Below the pieces are notes generated by a model. That model was not told the DNA's origin, ran no database searches, and saw only the letters and a list, made by a program, of their open reading frames with translations. Below are positions 16,381 through 26,200 of a stretch of 64,000 bases of DNA, one piece after another (within the stretch, counting starts at the first letter, position 1; each line of letters starts with the position of its first letter). Both the position numbers and the translations under genes were made by a program. This DNA comes from Streptomyces sp. NBC_01408. GTDB taxonomy: Bacteria; Actinomycetota; Actinomycetes; Streptomycetales; Streptomycetaceae. The stretch lies in the NCBI RefSeq assembly GCF_026340255.1, contig NZ_JAPEPJ010000001.1:4309501-4373500 (forward strand), given 5' to 3'.

Positions 16381-17406
16381 CTACGCCGAAGCGGGTCTGC
16401 CGAACAGCTCGCGCAGCACGTCCTCCATCGTGACCAGGCCGGCCATGGTCCCGTCCGCCCCCAGCACGGCCGCCAGATGCGTACGGCTGCGCCGCATGGC
16501 GGTCAGTACGTCGTCCAGCGGAGTCTCGGCGCGGACCTGGGCGATGGGCCGCAGCGCCGACAGCGGGAACGGTTCGTCCCGCTCCGGCCCCGCCGCGTCC
16601 AGGGCGTCCTTCACGTGCAGGTAGCCCAGGATCCGGTGCTGTGCGTCGATCACGGGGAAGCGGGAGTAGCCGGACGTCGCCGACAGCCGCTCCAGGTCGG
16701 CCGGAGAGATGCCCAGCCAGGCGGCGACCACGTGGTCCGCCGGCAGCACCACATCGGTGACCGGCCGTCGGCCCAGCTCCAGGGCGTCGTGCAGCCGCTC
16801 GCTCGCCCGGTCGTCGAGGAGCCCCGCGTCACTGGAGTCCTTGACCATCCGGGCCAGCTCGTCGTCCGTGAACGTGGCGGCCACCTCGTCCTTCACCTCC
16901 ACCCGCAGCAGGCGCAGCAGGGCGTTGGCGAAGGCGTTGATCGCGAAGATCACCGGCTTCAGCGCCCGGGTGAGGGTCACCAGGGGCGGTCCCAGCAGCA
17001 GGGCGGTGCGCACCGGCTCCGCCAGTGCCACGTTCTTCGGCACCATCTCGCCGAACAGCATGTGCAGGTAGGTGGCCAGTGCCAGCGCCACCACGAAGGA
17101 GATCGCGTGCGTCAGGCCCGCGGGCACCCCGACCAGGTCGAACAGCGGGGTCAGCAGGTGCGCGATGGCGGGCTCGGCCACCACACCCAGCACCAGGGTG
17201 CACAGCGTGATGCCCAGCTGCGCCGCCGCCATCATGGCCGACACGTGCTCCAGGCCCCACAGGACGGCTCGGGCCCGCCGGTCGCCCTCCTCGGCGTACG
17301 GCTCGATCTGGCTGCGCCGGACCGAGATCAGCGCGAACTCCGCGCCGACGAAGAAGGCGTTGACGACCAGGGTCGCCAGGCCGATCAGCAATTGGATCAC
17401 GGTCAT
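16381..17406 (-). CDS. CNNM/CBS-pair membrane protein (hemolysin family)
   Basis: A 341-residue protein with an N-terminal CNNM (DUF21) transmembrane domain: three or four hydrophobic segments, and the conserved LFGEMVPKNVAL in the region of the ion-binding site. A cytoplasmic CBS pair follows (TDVVLPADHVVAAW; MAGLVTMEDVLRELFG). Bacterial CNNM proteins such as CorC/MpfA are associated with Mg2+ export. It lacks the C-terminal transporter-associated domain carried by its neighbour. Its ATG overlaps the stop of that neighbour by 4 nt, so the two are coupled and may form a heterodimer. Confidence 0.88.
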   Translation of the reverse strand: MTVIQLLIGLATLVVNAFFVGAEFALISVRRSQIEPYAEEGDRRARAVLWGLEHVSAMMAAAQLGITLCTLVLGVVAEPAIAHLLTPLFDLVGVPAGLTHAISFVVALALATYLHMLFGEMVPKNVALAEPVRTALLLGPPLVTLTRALKPVIFAINAFANALLRLLRVEVKDEVAATFTDDELARMVKDSSDAGLLDDRASERLHDALELGRRPVTDVVLPADHVVAAWLGISPADLERLSATSGYSRFPVIDAQHRILGYLHVKDALDAAGPERDEPFPLSALRPIAQVRAETPLDDVLTAMRRSRTHLAAVLGADGTMAGLVTMEDVLRELFGRPASA

Positions 17407-18743
17407 CGGTCCCCCTCCGAACCCTGGGTCCCGGCCGGTCCGTCCGGCGCGTGCAGCAGCACCCGCGCGGCCCGCCGCCCGCTGGCGTCCACCACGTCCA
17501 GCCGCCAGCCGTCCAGCTCCAGGCTGTCGCCCACCGCCGGGATCCGTCCGAGCTCGGTCGCTATCAGGCCGGCCAGGGTCTCGTACGGGCCGTCCGGCAC
17601 CCGCAGTCCGATCCGCTGGAGCTGGTCGGTGCGCGCGGCGCCGTCGGCGGAGTAGAGCAGCCGTCCGGAGGCGTCCGTACCGGCCGATGCCAGGTCGGGG
17701 GTCTCGTGCGGGTCGTGCTCGTCGCGGACCTCGCCCACGACCTCCTCGACGATGTCCTCCAGCGTGGCCACGCCGGCCGTGCCGCCGTACTCGTCGATGA
17801 CCACGGCCATCGTGCGCTTGCCGGACAGCCGGTCCAGCAGCCGGTCCACGGTCAGGGACTCCGGTACGAGCAGCGGCTCGCGCATCAGGTGCGACACCGG
17901 GGTGCGGTGGCGGTCCGTCGCGGGCAGGGCCAGTACGTCCTTGATGTGGACGGTGCCGACGACGGTGTCGAGGCTCCCCCGGTAGACCGGGAAGCGGGAC
18001 AGGCCGGTGGCCAGCGTCGCGTTCGCCACGTCCTCGGCCGTGGCCTGCGCGTCGAGGGCGGTGACCTGGACGCGCGGGGTCATCACGTTCTCCGCGGTCA
18101 GGTCCGCCAGGTTCAGGGTCCGCACGAACAGCTCGGCGGTGTCCTTCTCCAGCGCGCCGGCCTTGGCCGAGTGCCGGGCCAGCGCGACCAGCTCCTGCGG
18201 GGTGCGGGCCGAGGCCAGCTCCTCGGCCGGCTCCATGCCGAGGCGGCGCACCATGTGGTTCGCCGTGCTGTTCAGATGGCCGATGAGCGGTTTGAAGGCC
18301 CGGCTGAAGACGCGCTGCATGGTGGCCACGCGTTTGGCGATCGCCAGCGGGGAGGAGATCGCCCAGTTCTTGGGCACGAGCTCGCCGACGACCATCAGGA
18401 CGATGGTCGACAGCACGGTGCCGATGACCAGGGCGGTGGAGGAGGCGGCGCCGGACGACATGCCGAGCGCCTGGAACGGGCCCTGGAGCAGGGCGGCGAT
18501 CGAGGGCTTGGAGATCATGCCGATGACCAGGCCGGTCACGGTGATGCCGAGCTGGGCGCCGGAGAGCTGGAAGGTCAGGCTGCGGACGGCGGCCAGGGCG
18601 CTGTCGGCCCCGCGCTCACCCCGCTCGACGGCCCGTTCGAGCTCGCTGCGCTCGACGGTGGTCAGCGAGAACTCGGCCGCGACGAAGACCCCACAGGCAA
18701 GACAGAGCAGCAGCGCCACGAGGAGCAGGAGCACTTCGGTCAT
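17403..18743 (-). CDS. CNNM/CBS-pair membrane protein with CorC/HlyC domain
   Basis: A 446-residue paralogue of the downstream gene. It has a CNNM membrane domain (residues ~1-200, with VVGELVPKNWAIS), a CBS pair (ENVMTPRVQVTALD; VIDEYGGTAGVATLEDIVEEVVGEV) and a CorC_HlyC domain at the C-terminus (ELDGWRLDVVDASGRRAARVLL). This is the full-length form of the pair; ion export (Mg2+ or Co2+) is the family's known association. No signal for regulation was found in the 100 nt upstream. Confidence 0.9.
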   Translation of the reverse strand: MTEVLLLLVALLLCLACGVFVAAEFSLTTVERSELERAVERGERGADSALAAVRSLTFQLSGAQLGITVTGLVIGMISKPSIAALLQGPFQALGMSSGAASSTALVIGTVLSTIVLMVVGELVPKNWAISSPLAIAKRVATMQRVFSRAFKPLIGHLNSTANHMVRRLGMEPAEELASARTPQELVALARHSAKAGALEKDTAELFVRTLNLADLTAENVMTPRVQVTALDAQATAEDVANATLATGLSRFPVYRGSLDTVVGTVHIKDVLALPATDRHRTPVSHLMREPLLVPESLTVDRLLDRLSGKRTMAVVIDEYGGTAGVATLEDIVEEVVGEVRDEHDPHETPDLASAGTDASGRLLYSADGAARTDQLQRIGLRVPDGPYETLAGLIATELGRIPAVGDSLELDGWRLDVVDASGRRAARVLLHAPDGPAGTQGSEGDR

Positions 18744-18947
18744 CGGTCGGTCACCTCCGTCCCATGATCGGCCAGGAGGAGGGGTGTCGCGCGATGTCGC
18801 ATACCGGAATGCCGGGGACTGGGAGGCTCGCCCATGGGCGGACGCTCACACCTTTCGTTCGAGTGGACTGGTGACCACATGGTAAAGGACGGGCAAAGGG
18901 AGACCGTCATCCTTCTGGTGGAGCGGACCGGATGATGGGATCCGGGC

Positions 18948-19373
18948 ATGAACGATCTTCACATCGGCCCTGCGGCGGCAGCCGAACTCAGCTCCGTACT
19001 CGACTTCTGGAAGAGCGCGGCCGAAGGGACGAGTATCAGCGACGACCTCGCCGGGATCGAGCGTCTCCACGAGCGGGACCCCCACGCGCTGCTGCTCGCC
19101 CGCCGCGACGGTGAACTCGTCGGCACGGTGATCGCCGGGTTCGACGGCTGGCGCTGCCACCTCTACCGGCTCGCGGTCCACCCGGGGCACCGCAGGCAGG
19201 GCATAGGCACGGCGCTGCTCGCCGCCGCCGAGGAGCGGTTCGCGGAGCTCGGCGGGCGGCGCGCGGACGCGATGGTGCTCGACCGCAACGAGCAGGCGCA
19301 CCCGGCGTGGGCAGCGGCCGGATACGGGCCCCAGGAGCAGTGGACCCGCTGGGTCAAGCCGCTCGGCCGCTGA
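18948..19373 (+). CDS. GNAT family N-acetyltransferase
   Basis: A 141-residue single-domain GNAT. The acetyl-CoA motif is LAVHPGHRRQGIGTALLAAAEERFAELG, and the final motif GYGPQEQWTRWVK is also typical. The size and the DGWRCHLYRLAVHP strand resemble RimI-like or YpeA-like acetyltransferases. The substrate is unknown. It converges on the methyltransferase gene with only 3 nt between stops, so their transcripts must overlap. Confidence 0.87.
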   Translation: MNDLHIGPAAAAELSSVLDFWKSAAEGTSISDDLAGIERLHERDPHALLLARRDGELVGTVIAGFDGWRCHLYRLAVHPGHRRQGIGTALLAAAEERFAELGGRRADAMVLDRNEQAHPAWAAAGYGPQEQWTRWVKPLGR

Positions 19374-19376
19374 TCC

Positions 19377-20042
19377 TCACCCGGGGGAGCGGCGGGCGGA
19401 GCCGATCACGCAGTACGAGGTGGGCAGGGCCGGACCGCGCTCCGGCAGCCGGAAGGCGCGGTGCGAGACGATCCGGAAGCCCGCGGCCTCGATCGAGGCG
19501 AGCGGGTCGCGGGAGGTGTGGCAGCCGCCGAAGAGGCGGGGCCAGACGGTCCGGTCCAGCGCGCGCTGGACGGCAGCCATGCCGGGCCCCGGGGCCAGGC
19601 CGTGTTCGAGGAAGCGCAGTTCGGCGTCGGGGCGCAGGACGCGGTGCAGCTCGGCGAGGGTGCGCGGGAGGTCCCGTACGGTGCACAGCACCAGGGAGGC
19701 GACGGCGGCGTCGAAGGCCTCGCTCTTGACCGGGAGGGCTTCGGCGACACCGGGTACGACGTCCACCGGGACCTCGGCGCGCAGGGCGGCGGAGACCGCG
19801 AGCCGGCGGAGGGTGCGCTCCGGTTCGACGGCCACCACCTCGGAGACGGCGCGCGGGTAGTGGGCGAAGTTCAGGCCGTTGCCGGAGCCGATCTCGATCA
19901 CGCGGCCGGAGACGCCGTGCAGCAGCTCGCGGCGGAGGGCGGCGATGCCGTGGGTTTCGGCGGTGGCGCTGGCGCGGGCGTAGAACCGGGCGAAGAGCGG
20001 GTGGTGCACGGAGTCGGGGGGCGGTTTGCTGCGCGGCGACAT
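19377..20042 (-). CDS. Class I SAM-dependent methyltransferase (UbiE-like)
   Basis: A 221-residue methyltransferase. Motif I is VIEIGSGNGLNFAHYP, acidic strand 2 is EVVAVEPERTLRRLA, and the post-motif strand is AFDAAVASLVLCTVRDLPRTL. The C-terminal FGGCHTSRDPLASIEAAGF resembles the human METTL7/bacterial UbiE-related set. Small molecule or lipid thiol/quinone substrates are known in the set; the substrate here is open. The start has GGGAGG upstream. Confidence 0.87.
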   Translation of the reverse strand: MSPRSKPPPDSVHHPLFARFYARASATAETHGIAALRRELLHGVSGRVIEIGSGNGLNFAHYPRAVSEVVAVEPERTLRRLAVSAALRAEVPVDVVPGVAEALPVKSEAFDAAVASLVLCTVRDLPRTLAELHRVLRPDAELRFLEHGLAPGPGMAAVQRALDRTVWPRLFGGCHTSRDPLASIEAAGFRIVSHRAFRLPERGPALPTSYCVIGSARRSPG

Positions 20043-20140
20043 GACGGACCTCCCGGGGCGGGGGACGGGGCGCATACCTTCAGCGTGCCCTTTCCGCTGG
20101 CGCTCATCCCTGGTGGGGTGGTGCTGCGCCGCCGCTGCCG

Positions 20141-20231
20141 GGGCTCCGCCCCGGGCCCCCGCGTCACCCGCGCCGCCGCTGCCGGGGGCTCTGCCCCCGG
20201 GCCCCCGCGCCTCAAACGCCGGCGGGGCTGG
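20141..20231. repeat. Partial copy of the dispersed GC-rich inverted-repeat element
   Basis: The 28-nt arm that begins CCCGCGCCTCAAACGCC (20204-20231) is identical to the right arm at 42613-42640 and differs at one base from that at 40202-40229. It is preceded by two GGGGCTCTGCCCCGG-like hairpins. Its place just past bioD, between bioD and the methyltransferase start, suggests transcription-terminating hairpins. Confidence 0.6.
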
Positions 20232-20247
20232 TGGTGGCTGGGTTCGG

Positions 20248-20967
20248 TTAGGCCGGCCAGGTGGTCAGGAAGGACTGGGGGGACCAGGTTCCGTGCAGGG
20301 GGGCGGCCAGCCATGAGGGGGCCGCGGTGCGGAAGGCGGGCGGGGGGGTGGAGCCCGCGCCGTGCGGGATCGCGCCCAGCAGCGGCAGGTCCGAGACCTT
20401 CGGGAGGTCCGCGAGGTTGCACCGGGAGGCCAGGTCCGGGGACGCGGGCCAGCTGCCGACCACCAGGCCCAGTCCGGTGAGGTCCCGGGCCCGGAGGGCT
20501 TCCGCCGTCAGGGCGGCGGAATTGAGGGTTCCGAGGCCTGCGGGGGCCACCACCAGCACCGGGGCGCCGATCAGCCGGGCCGCGTCCGCGAGGGTGTGGC
20601 CTTCCTCGTCGAAGCGGACGAGCAGTCCGCCCGCGCCCTCCACGAGCACCAGGTCGTGGTCCCGGGACAGCCGTTCCGCGGCCTGCGCGATGTCCGCAGG
20701 CGAGAGCGTCGGCAGCCCCGACCGGCGGGCCGCGGTGTCCGGGGCCAACGGCTCCGGGTAGCGGGCCAGTTCCACCGCCGTGACGGTGGGGCCCGCCAGC
20801 CGGACGGCCTCGGCGGCGTCCCCCGGCTCGTCCGGGCCCACGCCGGTCTGGGCGGGCTTGAGCACCGCCACCGAGAGGCCGGCGGCCACCGCGGCGGCGG
20901 CGATCGCCGAGGTGACCACCGTCTTGCCGATCTCCGTGCCCGTGCCGGACACGACCAGTACGGACAT
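20248..20967 (-). CDS. bioD: Dethiobiotin synthetase
   Basis: A 239-residue P-loop enzyme that closes the ureido ring of dethiobiotin from 7,8-diaminononanoate, CO2 and ATP. It opens with GTGTEIGKTVVTSA (Walker A), has VLKPAQTGV and VLVEGAGGLLVRF, and ends with a C-terminal part typical of actinomycete BioD. It starts one nucleotide after the bioA stop (TGA-G-ATG) and is the last gene of bioB-bioA-bioD. Confidence 0.93.
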   Translation of the reverse strand: MSVLVVSGTGTEIGKTVVTSAIAAAAVAAGLSVAVLKPAQTGVGPDEPGDAAEAVRLAGPTVTAVELARYPEPLAPDTAARRSGLPTLSPADIAQAAERLSRDHDLVLVEGAGGLLVRFDEEGHTLADAARLIGAPVLVVAPAGLGTLNSAALTAEALRARDLTGLGLVVGSWPASPDLASRCNLADLPKVSDLPLLGAIPHGAGSTPPPAFRTAAPSWLAAPLHGTWSPQSFLTTWPA

Positions 20968-20968
20968 C

Positions 20969-22291
20969 TCAGCCTTCCCGCGCCGCCGCGCACACCGCGC
21001 GGCAGATGCGGGCGACGTCGCCGTCGCCGGTGACGAAGGGCGGCATGGTGTAGATCAGGTCCCGGAAGGGGCGCAGCCACACGCCTTCCCGGACCGCCGC
21101 CCGGGTGGCGGCCGCCACGTCGGCCTCGTGGTCCAGCTGGACCACGCCGATGGCGCCCAGCACGCGTACGTCCCGGACCCCGGGCAGGGCGGCCGCCTCC
21201 GCAAGGCCCTCGCGCAGGCCCGCTTCGATCCGCTTGACCTCCCGGGCCCAGTCCTGGCCCAGCAGCAGGTCGACGGAGGCCAGGGCGACGGCGGTGGCCA
21301 GGGGGTTGCCCATGAAGGTCGGCCCGTGGGCCAGCACCGGGACCTCGCCCTGCGAGATCCCCTGCGCGACCCGCTCGGTGCACAGGGCCGCGGCTAGCGT
21401 GAGGTACCCGCCGGTCAGCGACTTGCCCACGCACAGCACGTCGGGCGTGATCCCGGCGTGGTCGGCCGCGAAGAGCGCGCCCGTACGGCCGAAGCCCGTG
21501 GCGATCTCGTCCAGGACCAGCAGGACCCCGTACTCGTCGCAGAGCTCGCGCAGCACCCGCAGGTATCCGGGGTTGTGGAAGCGCATGCCGCCCGCGCCCT
21601 GCACCACCGGCTCCACGATCACGGCGGCCAGCTCGTGCGCGTGCGCGGCGATCAGGCTGCGCAGGTGGGCGGCGTACGCGGGGTCGACGGGCGTGTCGAA
21701 GCCGCCGGGCGGCGCGTCCGCGAAGACCTGCTGGGGCAGGTGCCCCTGCCACAGCTCGTGCATCCCGCCCTGGGGATCGCAGACGGCCATCGGCTGCCAG
21801 GTGTCCCCGTGGTAGCCGCCGCGCCAGGTCAGCAGCCGGGTCTTGCCCGTCCGTCCCAGCGAACGCCAGTACTGGAGGGACATCTTGACCGCGACCTCGA
21901 CGGCGACCGAGCCCGAGTCGGCGAGGAAGACGTGCTCCAGGCCGGCCGGGGTGATCTCCACCAGCTTCGCGGCCAGCCGGACGGCGGGCTCGTGGGTGAG
22001 CCCGCCGAACATCACGTGTGACATCCGGCCCAGCTGGCCGGTCACGGCCTCGTTCAGCACCGGGTGGTTGTACCCGTGGATCGCCGACCACCAGGAGGAC
22101 ATGCCGTCGACCAGCTCGTCCTGCCCCTCGGCCGGGGCGGCGAGCCGCAGCCGGACACCCGAGGCGGAGGAGACGACCAGCGGCTCCTGCCGCCCGGGCA
22201 TGGGGCCGTACGGGTGCCAGACGTGCTGCCGGTCCAGAGCGAGCAGCTCCTCGACCGGCAGCGGGTCGTGCGCGGCGTGCGGATCAGGCAT
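20969..22291 (-). CDS. bioA: Adenosylmethionine--8-amino-7-oxononanoate transaminase
   Basis: A 440-residue PLP enzyme that transfers the SAM amino group to KAPA, giving DAPA. Signature parts are [25 protein letters not shown], and [14 protein letters not shown] followed by [12 protein letters not shown], with the PLP Lys. Its ATG lies 8 nt inside the end of bioB, and bioD follows directly, so the three genes form one translationally coupled operon. Confidence 0.95.
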   Translation of the reverse strand: MPDPHAAHDPLPVEELLALDRQHVWHPYGPMPGRQEPLVVSSASGVRLRLAAPAEGQDELVDGMSSWWSAIHGYNHPVLNEAVTGQLGRMSHVMFGGLTHEPAVRLAAKLVEITPAGLEHVFLADSGSVAVEVAVKMSLQYWRSLGRTGKTRLLTWRGGYHGDTWQPMAVCDPQGGMHELWQGHLPQQVFADAPPGGFDTPVDPAYAAHLRSLIAAHAHELAAVIVEPVVQGAGGMRFHNPGYLRVLRELCDEYGVLLVLDEIATGFGRTGALFAADHAGITPDVLCVGKSLTGGYLTLAAALCTERVAQGISQGEVPVLAHGPTFMGNPLATAVALASVDLLLGQDWAREVKRIEAGLREGLAEAAALPGVRDVRVLGAIGVVQLDHEADVAAATRAAVREGVWLRPFRDLIYTMPPFVTGDGDVARICRAVCAAAREG

Positions 22292-23549
22292 TGGGGGCGA
22301 GATCCGTTCCCGCTCCACGACGGCGCACCGCCACCAGGTCGGACCGCACCTCACCGGCGCCGGCCTGCGCGGCCGCCGGTACCGGCGCCGGCTCCTGGGC
22401 GGCGGGCGCGTGCCCGGAGCAGCCGCCGCAGGCCGAGCCGCAGCCCGCCCCGTCGGCCGCACCGGAGGGAGCCGCCGGGCCGCAGACCGAGGCGCCGCCG
22501 CCGTGCGATCCGCAGCCCCCGGCCGTAGCGGCCTCCGCCACGTCGGCGCGGTGCGCGGGAAGGGTCGTCGTACCGGCGCCCTCCACCTCGAAACCGGCGT
22601 CCGCGATCATGTCGAGGTCGGCCTGGCCGGCCTGGCCCTCACTGGTGAGGTAGTCGCCCAGGAAGATCGAGTTGACCAGGTGCAGGGCCAGCGGCTGCAT
22701 CGTGCGCAGGTGCACCTCGCGGCCGCCCGCGAGCCGGACCTCGACGTCGGGGCAGACGAAGCGCACCATGGCCAGGATCCGCAGGGCGCGCTGCGGGGTG
22801 AGGTTCCACTCCTTGGCGAGCGGGGTGCCCTCGAAGGGGATCAGGAAGTTGACCGGCACCGAGTCCGGGTCCAGCTCGCGCAGCGAGTAGACGACGTCGA
22901 CCAGGTCCTCGTCGCTCTCGCCCATGCCCGCGATCAGGCCGGAGCAGGCGGACAGGCCGGCGGCGTGCGCCTTCTGCACCGTGTCGACCCGGTCCGCGTA
23001 GGTGTGGGTCTTGGTGATCTGGCCGTACGTCGCCTCGGAGGTGTTGAGGTTGTGGTTGTACGCGTCCGCGCCCGCGTCGCGCAGCCGCTCCGCCTGGCCG
23101 TCCGAGAGCAGGCCGAGGCAGGCGCAGACCTCGACGCCCTCGTTCTGCTCCTTGATCGCCGCGATGGTCTTCCCGACGCGGTCCACGTCCCGGTCCGTCG
23201 GACCGCGGCCGCTCGCCACCAGGCAGACCCGCTTGGCGCCGCCCGCGACACCGGCCGCCGCGGCCTGGGAGGCCTCCTCCGGCTTCAGCCAGGTGTACTT
23301 GAGGATCTCGGCCTTGGAGCCCAGACGCTGGGAGCAGTACGAGCAGTCCTCGGGGCACAGGCCCGACTTCAGGTTGACCAGGTAGTTCAGCTTGACCCGA
23401 CGACCGAACCACTGGCGGCGCACCTTGCCGGCCGCGGCCACCACGTCGAGCAGTTCGTCGTCAGAGGTCGCCAGTACGGCGAGTGCCTCTTCGCGGGTCG
23501 GCAGCTCGCGCCGCAGCCCCTTGTCAACCAAGGTGTTCAGCAGATCCAT
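22284..23549 (-). CDS. bioB: Biotin synthase with Cys/Gly-rich C-terminal tail
   Basis: A 421-residue radical-SAM enzyme that inserts sulfur into dethiobiotin. The [4Fe-4S] cysteines are C65, C69 and C72 (CPEDCSYC), and the [2Fe-2S] cluster cysteines and Arg are in the region NLKSGLC-to-RRGA. The catalytic part ends near residue 335. About 90 extra residues follow, including [14 protein letters not shown] and [12 protein letters not shown], rich in Cys, Gly and His. Tails of this kind occur in Streptomyces BioB; the role is unknown, possibly cluster storage or delivery. It is first in bioB-bioA-bioD and divergent from bioF. Confidence 0.94.
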   Translation of the reverse strand: MDLLNTLVDKGLRRELPTREEALAVLATSDDELLDVVAAAGKVRRQWFGRRVKLNYLVNLKSGLCPEDCSYCSQRLGSKAEILKYTWLKPEEASQAAAAGVAGGAKRVCLVASGRGPTDRDVDRVGKTIAAIKEQNEGVEVCACLGLLSDGQAERLRDAGADAYNHNLNTSEATYGQITKTHTYADRVDTVQKAHAAGLSACSGLIAGMGESDEDLVDVVYSLRELDPDSVPVNFLIPFEGTPLAKEWNLTPQRALRILAMVRFVCPDVEVRLAGGREVHLRTMQPLALHLVNSIFLGDYLTSEGQAGQADLDMIADAGFEVEGAGTTTLPAHRADVAEAATAGGCGSHGGGASVCGPAAPSGAADGAGCGSACGGCSGHAPAAQEPAPVPAAAQAGAGEVRSDLVAVRRRGAGTDLAPNA

Positions 23550-23705
23550 GACGCCGATCCTGGACCACACGACCACTCCCGGCCAAGGAGAGAATGAACA
23601 ACATGGCGTGATCCGAGTGTGTGTATCGCCACACCTGACGCTCAAGTCACGGCCGTTAAGGTCGGGCAGGTCTGTGGACTGCCGACAAAAACCGAGGACG
23701 CGCCG
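23550..23705. promoter_or_regulatory. Divergent bioB / bioF promoter region
   Basis: This 156-nt gap must hold both promoters. For bioF, CTGACG (23635-23640) and TAAGGT (23657-23662) with a 16-nt spacer are acceptable, and GAGG lies before its ATG. For bioB no clear pair was found. I could not identify a BioQ- or BirA-type operator with confidence. Confidence 0.4.
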
Positions 23706-24878
23706 ATGCCCCAGCACAGCCCCGATCCCGTGGACGTCTTCGCCTGGATTGATGACGCCGAACGGGTCCGCGAGCAGGCAGGACTGGTGCGGACGCTGCG
23801 ACCGCGCCCGGCCTCCTCGCCGCTCCTCGACCTCGCGAGCAACGACTACCTCGGTCTGTCCAGGCACCCCGGGACCGTCCGCGGGGCACGTGAGGCGGCC
23901 GAGCGCTGGGGGGCCGGAGCCACTGGATCGCGGCTGGTGACGGGTACGACCGAGCTTCATGCCGAGCTCGAGCGGGAGCTCGCCGCCTTCTGCGGGTTCG
24001 AGGCGGCGCTGGTGCTCTCCTCCGGCTACGCGGCCAACCTCGCGGCCGTGACCGCGCTCAGCGACCGGGGCACCCTGGTGGTCTCCGACGCCGGGAACCA
24101 CGCCTCGATCGTCGACGGCTGCCGCCTCTCGCGCGCCGAGACCGCGGTGATCCCGCACTCCGACCCGGACACCGCGCGCAAGACCCTCGCCACCCACACG
24201 GGCCGGGCGCTGCTGGTCAGCGACTCGGTCTTCTCCGTCGACGGGGACGCGGCCCCGCTCGCGGCGTACGCGGCGGCCTGCCGGGACGAGGGTGCGGCCC
24301 TGGTCGTGGACGACGCGCACGGGCTGGGCGTACTGGGCGAGGGCGGCCGGGGCGCCCTGCACGCGGCCGGGCTCGCGGGCGCGCCGGGGGTGGTGGCCAC
24401 GCTGACGCTCTCGAAGTCCCTGGGCAGCCAGGGCGGCGCGGTGCTCGGCCCGGCCAAGGTGATCCGGCACCTGGTCAACACGGCCCGGACCTTCATCTTC
24501 GACACCGGGCTCGCGCCCGCCGCCGTGGGCGCGGCGCTGGCGAGCCTGCGCCTGCTCCAGCGGGAACCGGAACGCGCGGCGCGGGCCCGCGAGGTGGCCG
24601 CCGAGCTGTACGGGCGGCTCACCGCGTCCGGCCTGACCGCGGCCCGGCCGGACGCGGCCGTGGTGTCGGTGCGGGCCCCGTCGGCTTCGGCGGCACTGCG
24701 CTGGGCCGCCGACTGCCGCGAGGCAGGTCTGTCCGTGGGCTGCTTCCGCCCGCCGTCGGTGCCGGACGGCATCTCCCGGCTGCGGCTGACCGCCCGGGCC
24801 GATCTCACGGGGGAGGAGATCAACCGGGCCGTCGGGACGATCCTGGGGACCGCGCCCGCCGGGGCCACGGACCGGTAG
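23706..24878 (+). CDS. bioF: 8-amino-7-oxononanoate synthase
   Basis: A 390-residue alpha-oxoamine synthase that condenses pimeloyl thioester with alanine to give KAPA. Conserved parts include [44 protein letters not shown] and the PLP Lys in [13 protein letters not shown]. It begins at the ATG after GAGG. It is divergent from bioBAD and its stop lies 6 nt from the DUF397 gene on the other strand. With bioA, bioD and bioB the window holds the complete late pathway; early pimeloyl genes are not here. Confidence 0.94.
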   Translation: MPQHSPDPVDVFAWIDDAERVREQAGLVRTLRPRPASSPLLDLASNDYLGLSRHPGTVRGAREAAERWGAGATGSRLVTGTTELHAELERELAAFCGFEAALVLSSGYAANLAAVTALSDRGTLVVSDAGNHASIVDGCRLSRAETAVIPHSDPDTARKTLATHTGRALLVSDSVFSVDGDAAPLAAYAAACRDEGAALVVDDAHGLGVLGEGGRGALHAAGLAGAPGVVATLTLSKSLGSQGGAVLGPAKVIRHLVNTARTFIFDTGLAPAAVGAALASLRLLQREPERAARAREVAAELYGRLTASGLTAARPDAAVVSVRAPSASAALRWAADCREAGLSVGCFRPPSVPDGISRLRLTARADLTGEEINRAVGTILGTAPAGATDR

Positions 24879-24884
24879 GCGGGG

Positions 24885-25106
24885 TTACTGGAGCAGGTCC
24901 GCCCGGACCGAGGCGAGGAAGCCGTCCCAGGCCGGCCCGGTGAAGAGCACGGCCGGGCCGTCCGTCCGCTTGGAGTCGCGGACGGCGAGCAGGCCGCCGT
25001 TGAGGGCGGCCGCTTCCACACAGTTGTTCATTCCGGTGCTGCGGCTGCTCCGCCGCCACCGCGCGCTGTTCAGAAGTCCGCTGGTGGATAAGGGGGTTGC
25101 GGACAC
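24885..25106 (-). CDS. DUF397 family protein
   Basis: A 73-residue DUF397 protein with the family pattern WRRSSRSTGMNNCVEAA and VRDSK, ending WDGFLASVRADLL. The GTG start has AAGGAGG 7 nt upstream. In streptomycetes these small proteins are encoded beside WhiJ-type regulators and are thought to antagonise them, by analogy with toxin-antitoxin-like or developmental switches. Here it lies 12 nt downstream of such a regulator, in the same operon. Confidence 0.9.
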   Translation of the reverse strand: MSATPLSTSGLLNSARWRRSSRSTGMNNCVEAAALNGGLLAVRDSKRTDGPAVLFTGPAWDGFLASVRADLLQ

Positions 25107-25118
25107 GGGGGTGCCTCC

Positions 25119-26003
25119 TTACGCGTCGTCAGCGAGTGAGCTGATGAGATCCGACGAGTCCTGGGGCGGGAGGGCGTGCGCCTGGATGGTGCGGAACGCG
25201 GCGCTGTACGCCTCTAGGTCTTCCTTCCGCTCCAGATAGAGGCTACTCGTCAAATGGTCGAGTACCACCACATCCAGATCAGCGATGTTCGGAAATGAGA
25301 AGATGACGAACGGTCCGGTGAGGCCGAGATGTCCCCCCACGCTGAACGGAAGTACCTGCAACCGCACTTGGGGCAGGCGTCCCACCTCCACCAGGTGCCT
25401 CAGCTGTTCCTTCATCACCCCGGGCCCGCCGATCTGACGGCGCAGCACCGCCTCGTCCAGGACCGCGCTCAGCTCCAGCGGGGGATCGGCCCGCAGCACC
25501 GACTGCCGTGCCAGCCGTACGTCGACCAGCGCGTCCACCTTCGGCTCGGGCAGCCCGCCCAGCGCGGCCCGGGTCACGGCCCGCGCGTATCCGGGGGTCT
25601 GCAGCAGCCCCGGCACCACGGAGAGCTCCACCGTACGGGCCGACCGGGCGCCGGCCTCCAGGCTGATGAAGTCCCGGTACTCCTGGGGCAGCAGCCCCCG
25701 GTAGTCGTGCCACCACTGGCGGCCCCGCCCGGTGTCGCCGCTCGGGCCGGGGCCCGCCGCCGAAGCCGACAGGGCCTCCAGCAGGGCCCGCTGCTGGGCG
25801 CTCACGATCTCCCCGTAGGCGTCCAGCAGCAGCCGGATGTCCTCGGGCTTGACGCCGCTGCGCCCCGTCTCGATGCGGCTGATCTTCGACTGGTGCCACC
25901 CCACGATCCGGGCCGCCTCACCACTGGTGAGTCCGGACCGGTCGCGCAGGGCACGCAGTTCCTCGCCGAGCTTGCGTCGGCGCACCGCGGGACCGTGCTG
26001 CAC
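25119..26003 (-). CDS. WhiJ-type XRE regulator (HTH_31 + DUF5753)
   Basis: A 294-residue protein. Residues ~5-65 are an XRE helix-turn-helix (LRALRDRSGLTSGEAARIVGWHQSKISRIETG). The rest is DUF5753, recognisable by YRDFISLEAGARSARTVELSVVPGLLQTPGYARAV and VRLARQSVL. Start is the GTG preceded by AAGGAGG. These regulators occur as families of paralogues beside DUF397 and RsbW-like genes and influence sporulation and antibiotic production. All three partners are present here, the ATPase on the opposite strand. Confidence 0.9.
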   Translation of the reverse strand: MQHGPAVRRRKLGEELRALRDRSGLTSGEAARIVGWHQSKISRIETGRSGVKPEDIRLLLDAYGEIVSAQQRALLEALSASAAGPGPSGDTGRGRQWWHDYRGLLPQEYRDFISLEAGARSARTVELSVVPGLLQTPGYARAVTRAALGGLPEPKVDALVDVRLARQSVLRADPPLELSAVLDEAVLRRQIGGPGVMKEQLRHLVEVGRLPQVRLQVLPFSVGGHLGLTGPFVIFSFPNIADLDVVVLDHLTSSLYLERKEDLEAYSAAFRTIQAHALPPQDSSDLISSLADDA

Positions 26004-26088
26004 ACCCGCCTCCTTCCACCGGCACAGCTCGCACCAGTCTGCCGTCCAAATACGCTCTTCCGTAGCAGAGTTCACCGCATTGAGGGAC

Positions 26089-26104
26089 AGATATATGCAT
26101 ATCT
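26089..26104. promoter_or_regulatory. AT-rich palindrome between regulator and ATPase genes
   Basis: AGATATATGCATATCT contains the perfect palindrome ATATGCATAT (26093-26102). A 12-base AT-rich run is striking in this ~72% GC context. It lies 86 nt from the WhiJ-like start and 97 nt from the ATPase start, so it may be a shared promoter/operator bound by the XRE protein. No clean -35/-10 pair could be read. Confidence 0.5.
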
Positions 26105-26200
26105 TGGGGGATCGGCAGAAACGGCGGCACCATGGGTGGCACTCTGGCGTCCAGCACAGATCCGGGGCGGCTTGGCCCCGGTGGGAAAGGGACCGTCGCC

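Noticed and set aside
15517..17655. A 712-codon plus-strand frame across the SGNH and CNNM genes
   Set aside because: Shadow of three minus-strand genes that have intact motifs.
20248..24878. Biotin genes as part of a secondary-metabolite cluster
   Set aside because: All four are ordinary primary-metabolism enzymes and no polyketide, NRPS or RiPP gene lies near.
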